From: Saprospiraceae bacterium
GTDB taxonomy: Bacteria > Bacteroidota > Bacteroidia > Chitinophagales > Saprospiraceae
Assembly: GCA_020436935.1 (NCBI GenBank)
Contig: JAGQWX010000012.1
Location: forward strand, 1-64,000
Direction of reading: 5' to 3'
DNA length: 64,000 nt
Below, piece by piece: positions 46,512 to 54,829 of this stretch. A model generated the notes under the pieces. It was not told the DNA's origin and did not search any database. It saw only the letters and a program-made list of their open reading frames with translations. The translations under genes were made by a program, and so were the position numbers. Positions within the stretch are counted from its first letter, which is position 1. Each line of letters begins with the position of its first letter.

Positions 46512-46628
46512 TATCTTTGTATTGTAATTATTACAATAAGATTATAAGAGTTTGACTCTCAAGATAAATGTGGCTTTAACGATTTGAATTTCAAGAAAAA
46601 CCTCGCTAAAAAGTTAGTGAGGTTTTTT
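46512..46628 (+). ncRNA. Candidate small RNA, about 100 nt
   Basis: A perfect -7 element TATCTTTG (46512-46519) predicts a start near 46526. The transcript would contain the hairpin AGAGT-TTG-ACTCT (46547-46559) and end at a strong terminator (46596-46628), all inside a 216-base gap with no plus-strand gene. A perfect 17-base palindrome, ATTGTAATTATTACAAT (46521-46537), covers the predicted start and could bind a repressor. No -33 element is visible, and no match to a known RNA family can be claimed. Confidence 0.35.
46596..46628. terminator. Bidirectional terminator between small RNA candidate and PLP enzyme gene
   Basis: CCTCGCTAA (46601-46609) pairs with TTAGTGAGG (46614-46622), flanked by A and T runs on both sides. 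It lies 15 bases past the minus-strand gene stop at 46644, so it ends that gene. It would equally end a plus-strand transcript. Confidence 0.88.
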
Positions 46629-46643
46629 CATTTTAAGGAAGTA

Positions 46644-47789
46644 TCAAATGGAATTCAGAGCCTCATTTAAATCCTCCATCAAATCTTCAACGGCTTCAAT
46701 ACCTATGCTCAACCTGATCAGGGAATCAGTCAGACCTACTTTCAGTCTTTCTTCGCGGGGAATAGACGCGTGTGTCATGCTTGCAGGATGGCCAATCAGC
46801 GATTCTACACCACCGAGGGATTCTGCCAGAGAAAAGAGTTTTGTAGAAGACAGTACTTTATTTGCGTTTTCAACAGAATTTTGCTTTAAATCAAACGATA
46901 CCATTGCGCCAAACATTTTCATTTGTTTGGCAGCAACCTCATGACCGGGATGGTATGTGAGTCCTGGGAAATATACTTTTGAAACAGCCGGATGTTTTTC
47001 CAGATAGACTGCAATGGCTGCTGCATTTTCACAAGCACGTTGCACTCTTATATGTAAAGTTTTTATGCCGCGGAGCACAAGGAAACAATCCTGGGGCCCG
47101 GGAACAGCTCCACATGCATTTTGGTAAAAGCGAAGCTTTGCTGCAAGATCTTTGTCCTTAACAATTACCGCTCCATGTATTACATCGGAATGACCACCCA
47201 GATATTTGGTGGCGCTATGTATGACCACATCGGCACCCAGTTCCAGTGGTTGCTGCAGATACGGAGAAGCAAAAGTATTGTCAACCACACAAAGGATATC
47301 ACGACCGGCGATGATGTCACAAATTTCTTTGATATCCACCACATTGAGCATTGGGTTGGTGGGGGTTTCTATCCAAATCATTTTTGTTTTTATGTTGACC
47401 AATTTGGCAACAGTTCCGGCAATGGTCATATCGCAAAATTTAAATATGATGCCGTATTTTTCAAACACTTTGGTCATCAGACGATAACTTCCTCCATAAA
47501 GGTCGTTGGTGCAAATCACCTCATCTCCGGGAGTCAATAATTTCAAAATAGCATCCATTGCCGCCAGGCCGCTGGCAAAGCAGATGCCATCAGTTCCCAT
47601 TTCCAGAGCAGCCAGTTGGCTTTCCAAAACAGAACGAGTGGGGTTCTGCGTGCGTGCGTATTCGTATCCCTTGTGAACACCAGGAGCATCCTGAACATAG
47701 GTAGAGGTTTGGAAAATAGGAGTCATGATGGCTCCTGTCGATGGGTCAGGCTCAATGCCCGCGTGTATAACTTTAGTTTCAAATTTCAT
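46644..47789 (-). CDS. PLP-dependent trans-sulfuration enzyme (cystathionine synthase/lyase type)
   Basis: About 381 residues from the ATG at 47789; an ORF extends upstream to 47930, but the family N-terminus MKFETKVIHAGIEPDPSTGA starts here. The PLP lysine is Lys195 in HSATKYLGGHSD. Other family motifs are YEYARTQNPTR (43-53), ASGLAAMDA and VVDNTFASPYLQQP. It is either cystathionine gamma-synthase or gamma/beta-lyase; sequence alone does not separate these. It acts in methionine/cysteine metabolism. A promoter with perfect elements lies only 4 bases before the ATG, so the mRNA may be leaderless. Confidence 0.9.
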   Translation of the reverse strand: MKFETKVIHAGIEPDPSTGAIMTPIFQTSTYVQDAPGVHKGYEYARTQNPTRSVLESQLAALEMGTDGICFASGLAAMDAILKLLTPGDEVICTNDLYGGSYRLMTKVFEKYGIIFKFCDMTIAGTVAKLVNIKTKMIWIETPTNPMLNVVDIKEICDIIAGRDILCVVDNTFASPYLQQPLELGADVVIHSATKYLGGHSDVIHGAVIVKDKDLAAKLRFYQNACGAVPGPQDCFLVLRGIKTLHIRVQRACENAAAIAVYLEKHPAVSKVYFPGLTYHPGHEVAAKQMKMFGAMVSFDLKQNSVENANKVLSSTKLFSLAESLGGVESLIGHPASMTHASIPREERLKVGLTDSLIRLSIGIEAVEDLMEDLNEALNSI

Positions 47790-47793
47790 CTTG

Positions 47794-47823
47794 CAAAAAT
47801 AAGTTCGAAAGAAAGAAGTCAAA
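47794..47823 (-). promoter_or_regulatory. Promoter of the trans-sulfuration gene, adjacent to ATG
   Basis: On the minus strand TTTG (47823-47820), an 18-base gap and TATTTTTG (47801-47794) match the consensus. The ATG at 47789 begins only 4 bases later, where transcription itself should start. This also decides against the longer ORF start at 47930. Confidence 0.7.
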
Positions 47824-47971
47824 GGTAGCAGTAATATCGTTAGCAAACCAATAAAACATATTGACCCATGAGCGGAAAAAGATGACCTATCAAGTTTTGG
47901 ACAGTCAGCTTTTTGATTCAAAAAAACCAAATGAAATAATGTAAAGTTTAAGAAAACAGTAAGATTAAAAA

Positions 47972-48004
47972 TTGCTCAATAGCCATCAGATTAATATACT
48001 TTTG
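47972..48004 (+). promoter_or_regulatory. Promoter of ABC exporter gene
   Basis: TTG (47972-47974), a 22-base gap and TACTTTTG (47997-48004) match the consensus; the ATG is 22 bases downstream. Confidence 0.7.
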
Positions 48005-48026
48005 TCTATTTGCGAATAAGTACTAC

Positions 48027-49793
48027 ATGGCACAAGAGACCAAACAGAAGGAGAAGTTTGATTTTAATGTTTTAACGAGACTCATCAAAGCCGGATGGAA
48101 GTACAAACGTCTATTTGTCATCTGTGTGATCCTTGCCATTGTTCTGGCACCATTGGGAGCTATTTTGCCTTATTTGGTGAAGAATATTGTGGATGACCAT
48201 ATCCTCAAGTTTGATATACCTGGTATGTATCAAATTTCTATTTTATTTATTTTTCTATTATTGGTCAATGTAGGCTTAAGGTATTACTTCTTATATGCCA
48301 CAGCAGATCTTGGTCAGTCTGTGATTAAGGATATGAGGAATGAGATTTTTGAAAAAATTGTTTCACTCAGGCTGCGATATTATGACCAGACTCCCATAGG
48401 TACGAGTACCACCAGAACCATCAGCGACATACAGGCAATCAATGAAGTATTCACCCAAGGTGTAATTACCATAGTTGCGGATTTGTTGTCGATCGTAGCA
48501 GTGCTGGCGGTCATGTTTTACACCAGCTGGAAACTGACTTTGGTTTGTTTGCTCCTATTCCCATTTCTGATCATAGCCACAAGAATCTTCCAAAAAAACG
48601 TAAAAATTTCATATACTAAAGTAAGAAATCAGGTGGCCAATATGAATGCATTTCTGCAGGAGCAAATCAGCGGAATGCGAATCGTTCAAATTTTTAATGC
48701 GGCGGGCAGACAAAGCAAAAAATTCAAAGAAATCAATCATGCTTACACAGGGGCCAATCTGGATTCAGTGTTTTATTACGCGGTTTTTTTCCCGGTAGTA
48801 GAATTGATTTCAGCCCTATGTCTTGCGCTCCTTGTTTGGTGGGGCGCAGCAGATTATTTAAAAGGCAATGTCTCTTTTGGAGCTCTTGTTGCTTTTCCTT
48901 TGTATCTGGATCTGCTTTTCAGACCAGTACGGATGGCTGCTGATAAGTTTAACACCTTACAAATGGGTATCGTTGCCGGTTCAAGGGTTTTCAAAATTAT
49001 GGACAGTCAGGACTCGATTCCAAACAAGGGTAAAGTGGTGAAAGAAAAGCTGGATGGCAACATTGTATTTGATAAGGTTGGATTTGCATACGACGAAGAA
49101 AATTTTGTTATCAAGGATTTGTCGTTTAAGATAAACCCGGGTGAAACCCTGGCGATCGTCGGAAGTACCGGATCGGGCAAAACTACCATCATCAATATTC
49201 TCAACCGATTTTACGATATCCAGAAGGGTAATATTTTTGTAGATGGCACAGACATAAGAGACTATGAATTATCGGCCTTAAGGAAAAACATTGCCATTGT
49301 ACTACAGGATGTTTTTTTATTTGAAGGAACAGTAATGGAAAATATTTGTCTTCGTGACAAATCCATCGATCCGGAAAAAGTGTTGCGCGCATCAAAGGAT
49401 ATAGGAGCTCATGAATTTCTGGAAAAACTACCTGGAGGTTACGATTTTGTCATCACGGAAAGAGGCAATAATTTATCTGTTGGACAAAGACAGTTGATAT
49501 CATTTGTAAGAGCCCTCGTATTTGATCCAGATATTCTCATTCTGGACGAAGCAACATCGTCCATTGACCCCGAAACAGAATTGGTCATCCAGCACGCCAT
49601 TGAAGAACTCATCGATAAAAGAACCTCCATCATTATTGCTCACCGTCTCACGACCATTAGACATGCAGACAAAATATTAGTGATGGACAATGGCAGAGGT
49701 GTTGAATTTGGCGAGCACGAGCAACTGATGTCCATGGAAAATGGCAGATACCGGGAATTGGTCAGTTTACAACAATCGGCTGAACTAATATGA
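48027..49793 (+). CDS. ABC transporter, fused permease-ATPase (MsbA/MdlB-like)
   Basis: A 588-residue half-transporter. Six membrane helices fill residues about 30-320. The ATPase domain has Walker A GSTGSGKTT starting at Gly379, the signature LSVGQ at 483-487 (Val instead of Gly at the third place), and Walker B ILILDEATSSIDPET. It works as a dimer exporting a lipid, drug or peptide from the inner membrane. Similarity to MsbA suggests lipid flipping, but MdlB-type multidrug export is equally possible. It has its own promoter. Confidence 0.9.
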   Translation: MAQETKQKEKFDFNVLTRLIKAGWKYKRLFVICVILAIVLAPLGAILPYLVKNIVDDHILKFDIPGMYQISILFIFLLLVNVGLRYYFLYATADLGQSVIKDMRNEIFEKIVSLRLRYYDQTPIGTSTTRTISDIQAINEVFTQGVITIVADLLSIVAVLAVMFYTSWKLTLVCLLLFPFLIIATRIFQKNVKISYTKVRNQVANMNAFLQEQISGMRIVQIFNAAGRQSKKFKEINHAYTGANLDSVFYYAVFFPVVELISALCLALLVWWGAADYLKGNVSFGALVAFPLYLDLLFRPVRMAADKFNTLQMGIVAGSRVFKIMDSQDSIPNKGKVVKEKLDGNIVFDKVGFAYDEENFVIKDLSFKINPGETLAIVGSTGSGKTTIINILNRFYDIQKGNIFVDGTDIRDYELSALRKNIAIVLQDVFLFEGTVMENICLRDKSIDPEKVLRASKDIGAHEFLEKLPGGYDFVITERGNNLSVGQRQLISFVRALVFDPDILILDEATSSIDPETELVIQHAIEELIDKRTSIIIAHRLTTIRHADKILVMDNGRGVEFGEHEQLMSMENGRYRELVSLQQSAELI

Positions 49794-49886
49794 TGCTTTG
49801 ATCGATTTAAAGATAAGCTGTATCGAAAAAGCACATTGTTTGGCTAACTAATACAGCCATATTTGTGTTATAAAGAATAAAGAGCG

Positions 49887-50369
49887 ATGATTTATAAAGA
49901 ATTTAGTTTTGGAGGTAAAAAGAATCCGTTTGGAAGTTTTGGCGCAATAATCGCTATGATCGGTGTATTGTTGTTGCTGTTTTTTATTGCCAAAGGCATT
50001 TTTACGATATTATCATGGGCCGCTCCCGTATTGTTGATATTGGCGGCTATTTTTGACTATACCGTTATTACGGACTATCTCAAGTTTATCGGAAAACTGT
50101 TTAAGGAAAATCCATTATTTGGAATCATTGCCAGCATTCTTACTGTATTTGGTTTCCCGGTAGTGGCAGGATTTCTTTTCTTCAGGGCATTTGCCAGAAA
50201 ATCCCTCAAAAATGCTATCAAAAAAGCGGAGGAAAAACAAAAACCCAAGTTTACCGAATACGAAGAAGTTGAAGATGACGACATCATGATTCTACCAAAG
50301 GTAGAACGTCAGCAGAAAACTTCTACTACCACCAACAAATCCAACGACTACGACGAGTTGTTTAAATAA
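49887..50369 (+). CDS. Small membrane protein of unknown function
   Basis: A 160-residue protein I do not recognise. The N-terminus IYKEFSFGGKKNPFGSFG precedes hydrophobic helices at about 20-55 and 72-100. The rest is charged, with an acidic stretch EEVEDDDI and a polar tail ending DYDELFK, likely cytosolic. It lies 93 bases after the ABC exporter in the same direction, with a near-consensus -7 box (CATATTTG) upstream, and converges on the M16-like gene. The clean frame and membrane topology support coding. Confidence 0.7.
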   Translation: MIYKEFSFGGKKNPFGSFGAIIAMIGVLLLLFFIAKGIFTILSWAAPVLLILAAIFDYTVITDYLKFIGKLFKENPLFGIIASILTVFGFPVVAGFLFFRAFARKSLKNAIKKAEEKQKPKFTEYEEVEDDDIMILPKVERQQKTSTTTNKSNDYDELFK

Positions 50370-50375
50370 TTTCCG

Positions 50376-51680
50376 CTAGACCATCGCGGGAGACTGGTGC
50401 GTCACAATAGTAGTAATCAGGTCTTCCTGACCAAGGTATTTTTGGGCCATTTCCTGTACATCTTTTGCAGAAACCGTTTTGAGCTTTTCTAAAAAATCCT
50501 CAAAATAGCCATCCAGAGTAAAGTCCATGGCGAGTGACTTGATCAGAGACCCACTGTTGAGGGGTCCATCAATAAGGTTGAGGAAATTACCGGTAAGATA
50601 ACTGCGCACCATTTCTATTTCTTTTGACGGGGCTTTCCTGGAGCACAACGTTTTGATCTGCTTGTTGATTTCACTCATGGTAGCATCGACATACTCCAGG
50701 GCAACATCTGTCCCAATGTAAAAATACCCATCGTAAATCAAGTGATCGAAAACAGAATATACATTGTAGGTGTAGCCATGTTTTTCGCGGATAGATGACA
50801 TCAGTCGCGAGCCGAAATACCCACCAAAGAGGGTATTCATAAAAAAGAAGGCGGCGTAGTCAGGATGCTGCCTGTTGAACAACTTTCTCCCAATTTTGAT
50901 GGAGGCCTGGTATTCGTTGTTGGTGTAAACGGTCAGGCCTGCAGGTTGCTGGATGCTTACCGGTGGCGAATACACAGGAAGAGTCGATTCAGGCAAAGTA
51001 TTTCCGAAAAGCTTTTCAACAGTTGATGCTACAGCAGGTCCGTCAAACTTGCCACTCACTACAATAAAAGCATTTTTATGTCCGAGGTGATCTTTGTGAA
51101 ACTGTACAAGGTCATCCCGGGTAATTGCAGTTATGGCCTCCTCAGTGCTGTTGTAACCATACGGATGATCCACACCAAATACTGCTTCTGTAAAAACCCG
51201 ATAGCTGATGAGATCGTTTTTTGAAAGATCCTGAAAAAGTTTTTGGATGGTGTTTCTCTTTAGTTTCTCCAACTCTTCTTCACTAAAAAGAGGTTCATAC
51301 AGTACTTCGGCTAAAAGGTGAATGACCTTTTCGAAATGTTTGGACAAACACGACAGAGACATATAAACAAAATCCAAATTGGAGGCGACCCGCAAAACAG
51401 CACCATGGTAGTCAAAATAATTGGCTACTTCCGCCGGTTTTTTCGTCAGTGTACCCTCACGCAACAAGGTTGCAGTAAACTTAGAAACCAGTTTTTTTTC
51501 TTCCAGCAAACGCCCTCCACGGAAAACAAGGTCAAACTTGATGATGTCCTGACTGCCCTGATTGAGCAGGTAGACAGGAAGACCATTGCTCAGTGAGATC
51601 TTATCATACGGCGGAAGTTGTATGGTTTGGACAGAATGGTAGCCGGGGCCTGTTTTCCAATTTTTTTCTGAATGGCTCAT
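50376..51680 (-). CDS. M16-family protein lacking the zinc motif
   Basis: A 434-residue protein with the M16 fold: N-terminal half (residues about 25-190) and the M16C-type half (about 200-370, with FFMNTLFGGYFGSRLMSSIR and EKHGYTYNVYS). The catalytic HxxEH of pitrilysin-type peptidases should occur near residue 65, but the aligned stretch reads KLVSKFTATLLREGT with no His. It is therefore probably the non-catalytic partner of an M16 pair; the active subunit is not adjacent. No signal peptide is seen. A -7 element lies 18 bases upstream. Confidence 0.85.
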   Translation of the reverse strand: MSHSEKNWKTGPGYHSVQTIQLPPYDKISLSNGLPVYLLNQGSQDIIKFDLVFRGGRLLEEKKLVSKFTATLLREGTLTKKPAEVANYFDYHGAVLRVASNLDFVYMSLSCLSKHFEKVIHLLAEVLYEPLFSEEELEKLKRNTIQKLFQDLSKNDLISYRVFTEAVFGVDHPYGYNSTEEAITAITRDDLVQFHKDHLGHKNAFIVVSGKFDGPAVASTVEKLFGNTLPESTLPVYSPPVSIQQPAGLTVYTNNEYQASIKIGRKLFNRQHPDYAAFFFMNTLFGGYFGSRLMSSIREKHGYTYNVYSVFDHLIYDGYFYIGTDVALEYVDATMSEINKQIKTLCSRKAPSKEIEMVRSYLTGNFLNLIDGPLNSGSLIKSLAMDFTLDGYFEDFLEKLKTVSAKDVQEMAQKYLGQEDLITTIVTHQSPAMV

Positions 51681-51697
51681 TTTTAATTTGTAGGCGA

Positions 51698-51705
51698 CAA
51701 AAGTA
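51698..51705 (-). promoter_or_regulatory. -7 promoter element of M16-family gene
   Basis: Minus-strand TACTTTTG matches TAnnTTTG exactly, 17 bases before the ATG at 51680. Confidence 0.55.
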
Positions 51706-51769
51706 CACTTTTCCAGATGAAGAAAAAGACGTCAAAAAAATCAAAGAAGCGTTAAAAAACGGCCAGCTA

Positions 51770-51800
51770 TTGACAAAACGAAAAAATAGACATATTTTTG
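51770..51800 (+). promoter_or_regulatory. Promoter of radical SAM gene
   Basis: TTG (51770-51772), a 20-base gap and TATTTTTG (51793-51800) match in both boxes and spacing. Start near 51807, 10 bases before the ATG. Confidence 0.75.
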
Positions 51801-51816
51801 TCTAAAATGTCGACAA

Positions 51817-52869
51817 ATGAATCTTTTACCTGTAATACAAAATGGAAGAGGAGCACAGATCAACACGCCCAACTCCTTCCAGAAATACAATGTTTATGTT
51901 GAGGAGTTGACGGGAGAAGAGGAAAGTATTCAGACTACCTTTCAGTACGTTTATCCAAAAACCATTGTGAACAAGGTCGAAAGCCCTGACCTTCCTTTGT
52001 ATTATTCGCTCAACCCATATCAGGGATGTGAGCATGGATGTATTTATTGTTACGCAAGAAATACGCACAACTATTGGGGTTACAGTGCAGGTCTGGATTT
52101 TGAATCTAAGATCCTGGTCAAAAAAAATGCGCCTGAGCTTTTGGACAAGCTGCTCTCATCCAAAAAGTGGAAGGCAGCGCCCATCATGTTGTCGGGTAAT
52201 ACTGATTGTTACCAACCTATCGAAAAGGACATGGAAATCACCAGAGAACTGCTCAAAGTTTTTCTGAAACACAGACACCCTGTGGGCATTGTTACTAAAA
52301 ATACGCTTTTGCTTCGCGACCTTGATTTGCTAAAATCGCTCAATGACCTCGGCTTGGTATCCGTTGCGATTAGCATCAATACAGTAGATGATGATTTGCG
52401 CAGAAAAATGGAGCCAAGAACAGCAACCATAAAAAAGAGATTGGAGTTGCTTGAAGTACTCAACAAAGAAAGGATTCCTGTTACTGTATTGGCAGCGCCC
52501 ATTATTCCCGGGCTCAATGACAGTGGCATTCTAAGCCTGGCGAAAAAAGTAGCTGCAACCGGAGTAAAAAGATTCCACCACATGGTGGTCAGATTGAATG
52601 GAGATGTAGGCCCAATTTTTGAAGATTGGCTGTCTAAGACTTATGCAGACAGGAGTGAAAAGGTGCTCAATAAGATCAAAAGCCTTCATGGGGGACAGCT
52701 CAATGATTCTACCTTTGGCAGGAGAATGAAAGGTGAAGGGGTCATTGCCGACATCATCAATCAACAAGTAGCGCTTGCGAAAAAGCTATATCTGCTTCAT
52801 GACGAACCTTTTCAATACAATACTTCCTTATATCGTGCACCGAAAACCATGCAGCTCTCCTTGTTTTAA
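51817..52869 (+). CDS. PA0069-family radical SAM protein
   Basis: A 350-residue radical SAM protein with the iron-sulfur cysteines Cys71, Cys75 and Cys78 in GCEHGCIYCYARN. The segment YSLNPYQGC and the later MEPRTATIKKRLELLEVLN and IIPGLNDSG are typical of the SplB-related PA0069 group. Spore photoproduct lyase repairs UV lesions; PA0069 members have been discussed in DNA repair or RNA modification, but their reaction is not established. It has a strong own promoter with a very short leader and is followed by a long palindrome. Confidence 0.88.
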   Translation: MNLLPVIQNGRGAQINTPNSFQKYNVYVEELTGEEESIQTTFQYVYPKTIVNKVESPDLPLYYSLNPYQGCEHGCIYCYARNTHNYWGYSAGLDFESKILVKKNAPELLDKLLSSKKWKAAPIMLSGNTDCYQPIEKDMEITRELLKVFLKHRHPVGIVTKNTLLLRDLDLLKSLNDLGLVSVAISINTVDDDLRRKMEPRTATIKKRLELLEVLNKERIPVTVLAAPIIPGLNDSGILSLAKKVAATGVKRFHHMVVRLNGDVGPIFEDWLSKTYADRSEKVLNKIKSLHGGQLNDSTFGRRMKGEGVIADIINQQVALAKKLYLLHDEPFQYNTSLYRAPKTMQLSLF

Positions 52870-52924
52870 AAGAGGGATGGCAGCATAAAGATGAATATTT
52901 TTGTAACTACTCAAATATATCCAA

Positions 52925-53058
52925 TTTTGATCAAAAATGGCTCATTTTAAGTGATCCTTCGTCTATTTTCTTAACAATAGTCTCGACACTGTGTAGGGAC
53001 TATTCCTAAGAAAATGAGTCTCGGCTGACTTAAAATGAACTGAATTTTTGATTCAAAA
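52925..53058. repeat. 134-base imperfect palindrome
   Basis: The left arm from 52925 and the reverse complement of the right arm to 53058 share TTTTGA, TCAAAAAT, TCATTTTAAGT, ATTTTCTTA, AATAGTC and ACAC in the same order, with small indels. About two thirds to three quarters of positions match. The centre is near 52991. It occupies the 217-base gap between convergent genes. It could be a long bidirectional terminator or a miniature inverted-repeat element (MITE). No second copy is seen in this window. Confidence 0.75.
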
Positions 53059-53086
53059 GCGAATAGCTGAGTAATTACTTATTTTT

Positions 53087-54262
53087 TTAGACCAATTTCA
53101 GAACTATGGCACTGGCACCCCCCCCACCATTACAGATGGTGGCCAGGCCATGTTCTGCATTTTTTGTTTTCATGGCGTGGACCAGAGTGGTCAATATTCT
53201 CGCTCCGGAAGCTCCGAGGGGGTGCCCCAAAGCAACAGCGCCGCCATGGATATTCACTTTTGCCGGATCAAGATCAAAAGATTTTATAAAAGCAAGTGCC
53301 ACAACAGCAAAGGCTTCATTGACTTCAAACAAATCGATATCTCCCATAGACAGACCGGCTCTTTTTAAAGCCAAAGGCGCCGCTAAAGTTGGAGCGGTTG
53401 TAAACCTCTTCGGGCTATGGGCTGCATCAGAGAAGGCGATGATCTCTGCAAGTGGTGTCAAACCATGAGATTTGACATAGTCTTCGTCTGCCAATATCAG
53501 GGCAGAAGCTCCATCATTGATGGTACTGGCATTTGCTGCCGTGACCGTTCCATCGGGTGTAAAAGCAGGTCTTAACGAAGGAATTTTATCAAAAACCACA
53601 TTGTAACACTCTTCGTCCCTGTCAATAATGAGATCAGGGCCTTTCCGCTGTGCGATGCTAACGGATTCTATTTCCCCGGAAAACAAACCATTTTCAGTAG
53701 CGCTTTGACTTCTCTTGTATGAATTTATGGCAAATTCATCTTGTTCTTCACGACTTATCCCAAACTCGCTGGCCGTTTCGTCTGCAAAGCTGCCCATTGC
53801 GACCTGATCGTAGATATCTGTAAGCCCATCTTTCTGCAGACCGTCGATGATTTGAGAATGACCGTATTTGCGTCCCCACCGCAAGTCGCCGAGGTAAAAA
53901 GGAATATTGGACATAGATTCTGTTCCACCGACCAAAATGGGCCGATCACTCAATTGTAGAGATAAAGCGCCCAGCATGGCCGACTTCATGCCTGAAGCAC
54001 AAACCTTATTCACGGTGGTGCAAGGAACAGATACACTCAAACCACTTTTTATGGCAATTTGACGTGCAGGAGCCTGACCGAGGTTGGCCTGACAGACGTT
54101 ACCAAAAAAAACTTCACCTATATCATTGCCATCAATGTTGGCAGCAGTAACGGCAGCTTTGCTTGCTATTACGCCCAGATCAATAGCAGAAAGACTTGAA
54201 AGTTTTCCACCGAAAGAACCAATTGGTGTTCTTTTGGCAGAAACGATATAGATTTTTTTCAT
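53087..54262 (-). CDS. Acetyl-CoA C-acetyltransferase (thiolase)
   Basis: About 391 residues from the ATG at 54262 (an upstream in-frame start at 54289 adds 9 residues unlike the family). It begins KKIYIVSAKRTPIGSFGGKL. The acyl-accepting Cys88 lies in CTTVNKVCASGMKSA, with GHPLGASGAR (His) and CNGGGGASA (second Cys) near the end, as in ACAT-type biosynthetic thiolases. It interconverts two acetyl-CoA and acetoacetyl-CoA. The GGGGA codons contain a run of eight G (53118-53125). A -7 element lies upstream. Confidence 0.92.
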   Translation of the reverse strand: MKKIYIVSAKRTPIGSFGGKLSSLSAIDLGVIASKAAVTAANIDGNDIGEVFFGNVCQANLGQAPARQIAIKSGLSVSVPCTTVNKVCASGMKSAMLGALSLQLSDRPILVGGTESMSNIPFYLGDLRWGRKYGHSQIIDGLQKDGLTDIYDQVAMGSFADETASEFGISREEQDEFAINSYKRSQSATENGLFSGEIESVSIAQRKGPDLIIDRDEECYNVVFDKIPSLRPAFTPDGTVTAANASTINDGASALILADEDYVKSHGLTPLAEIIAFSDAAHSPKRFTTAPTLAAPLALKRAGLSMGDIDLFEVNEAFAVVALAFIKSFDLDPAKVNIHGGAVALGHPLGASGARILTTLVHAMKTKNAEHGLATICNGGGGASAIVLKLV

Positions 54263-54286
54263 GACAGTCAAATTTGTGATTGGCTG

Positions 54287-54294
54287 CAAAGGTA
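54287..54294 (-). promoter_or_regulatory. -7 promoter element of thiolase gene
   Basis: Minus-strand TACCTTTG matches TAnnTTTG exactly, 24 bases before the ATG at 54262; this supports that start over 54289. Confidence 0.55.
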
Positions 54295-54348
54295 TGTTAT
54301 TTGCTAAACTTTGATTTATTTTGACTGTTACTGCAATTTAACTGAGGA

Positions 54349-54720
54349 TCAGCCAATGATGGACTTGTCTTTTGCCTGGCTGGCGCACAATAGTGCTCCG
54401 CCCATGATTATAAAGTCTTTCAATGCACTTGTTGTTGCCATTTGCTTCATACCCTCGTCTTCGGCGCTCATTCCGGGGATATGGACCAAAACAATGTACA
54501 AGAGCACCTGAACAGCCAGCAAAACACTAGCCAGCTTATCGTATTTCCCAAGGATGATGGCCAGAGATGCAGCTACCATGGTTATACCGGAGAAATATAC
54601 CATCATTTTTCCACCAGGAGCCATGGATGCCATCTGATCAGCAGCCATAAAATGAAAGAGACCGAAAACGAGAAAAGGAACAGCAAAAACGTACTTGCCA
54701 AGGCCCAAAATTGTTTTCAT
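54349..54720 (-). CDS. DoxX-like small membrane protein
   Basis: A 123-residue protein with about four hydrophobic helices (KYVFAVPFLVFGLFHFMA, MMVYFSGITMVAASLAIIL, LASVLLAVQVLLYIVLV, FIIMGGALLCAS). Topology and the opening GLGKYVFAVPFLVFGLFHF resemble DoxX/DoxD-type proteins, which are linked with membrane redox functions in some species. No substrate is known. It is monocistronic or reads toward the thiolase, which has its own -7 element. Confidence 0.7.
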   Translation of the reverse strand: MKTILGLGKYVFAVPFLVFGLFHFMAADQMASMAPGGKMMVYFSGITMVAASLAIILGKYDKLASVLLAVQVLLYIVLVHIPGMSAEDEGMKQMATTSALKDFIIMGGALLCASQAKDKSIIG

Positions 54721-54829
54721 TTTGCAAACGAGTTTAAATTGTTAAGGAAGTGACATAAAAGTAATAATATTCTAAGATTTATATAAAATAACAAAGTATA
54801 TATTAACAAACGACCAAAAAATAAATTAA

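Noticed and set aside
46570-46581. Mini reading frame ATG TGG CTT TAA before the terminator, like a leader peptide of an attenuator
   Set aside because: No plus-strand gene follows that it could regulate; the next gene is antisense. Three codons can arise by chance.
47790-47930. Upstream 47-codon extension of the trans-sulfuration enzyme
   Set aside because: The family N-terminus begins at the ATG at 47789, and a fully matching promoter lies within the extension.
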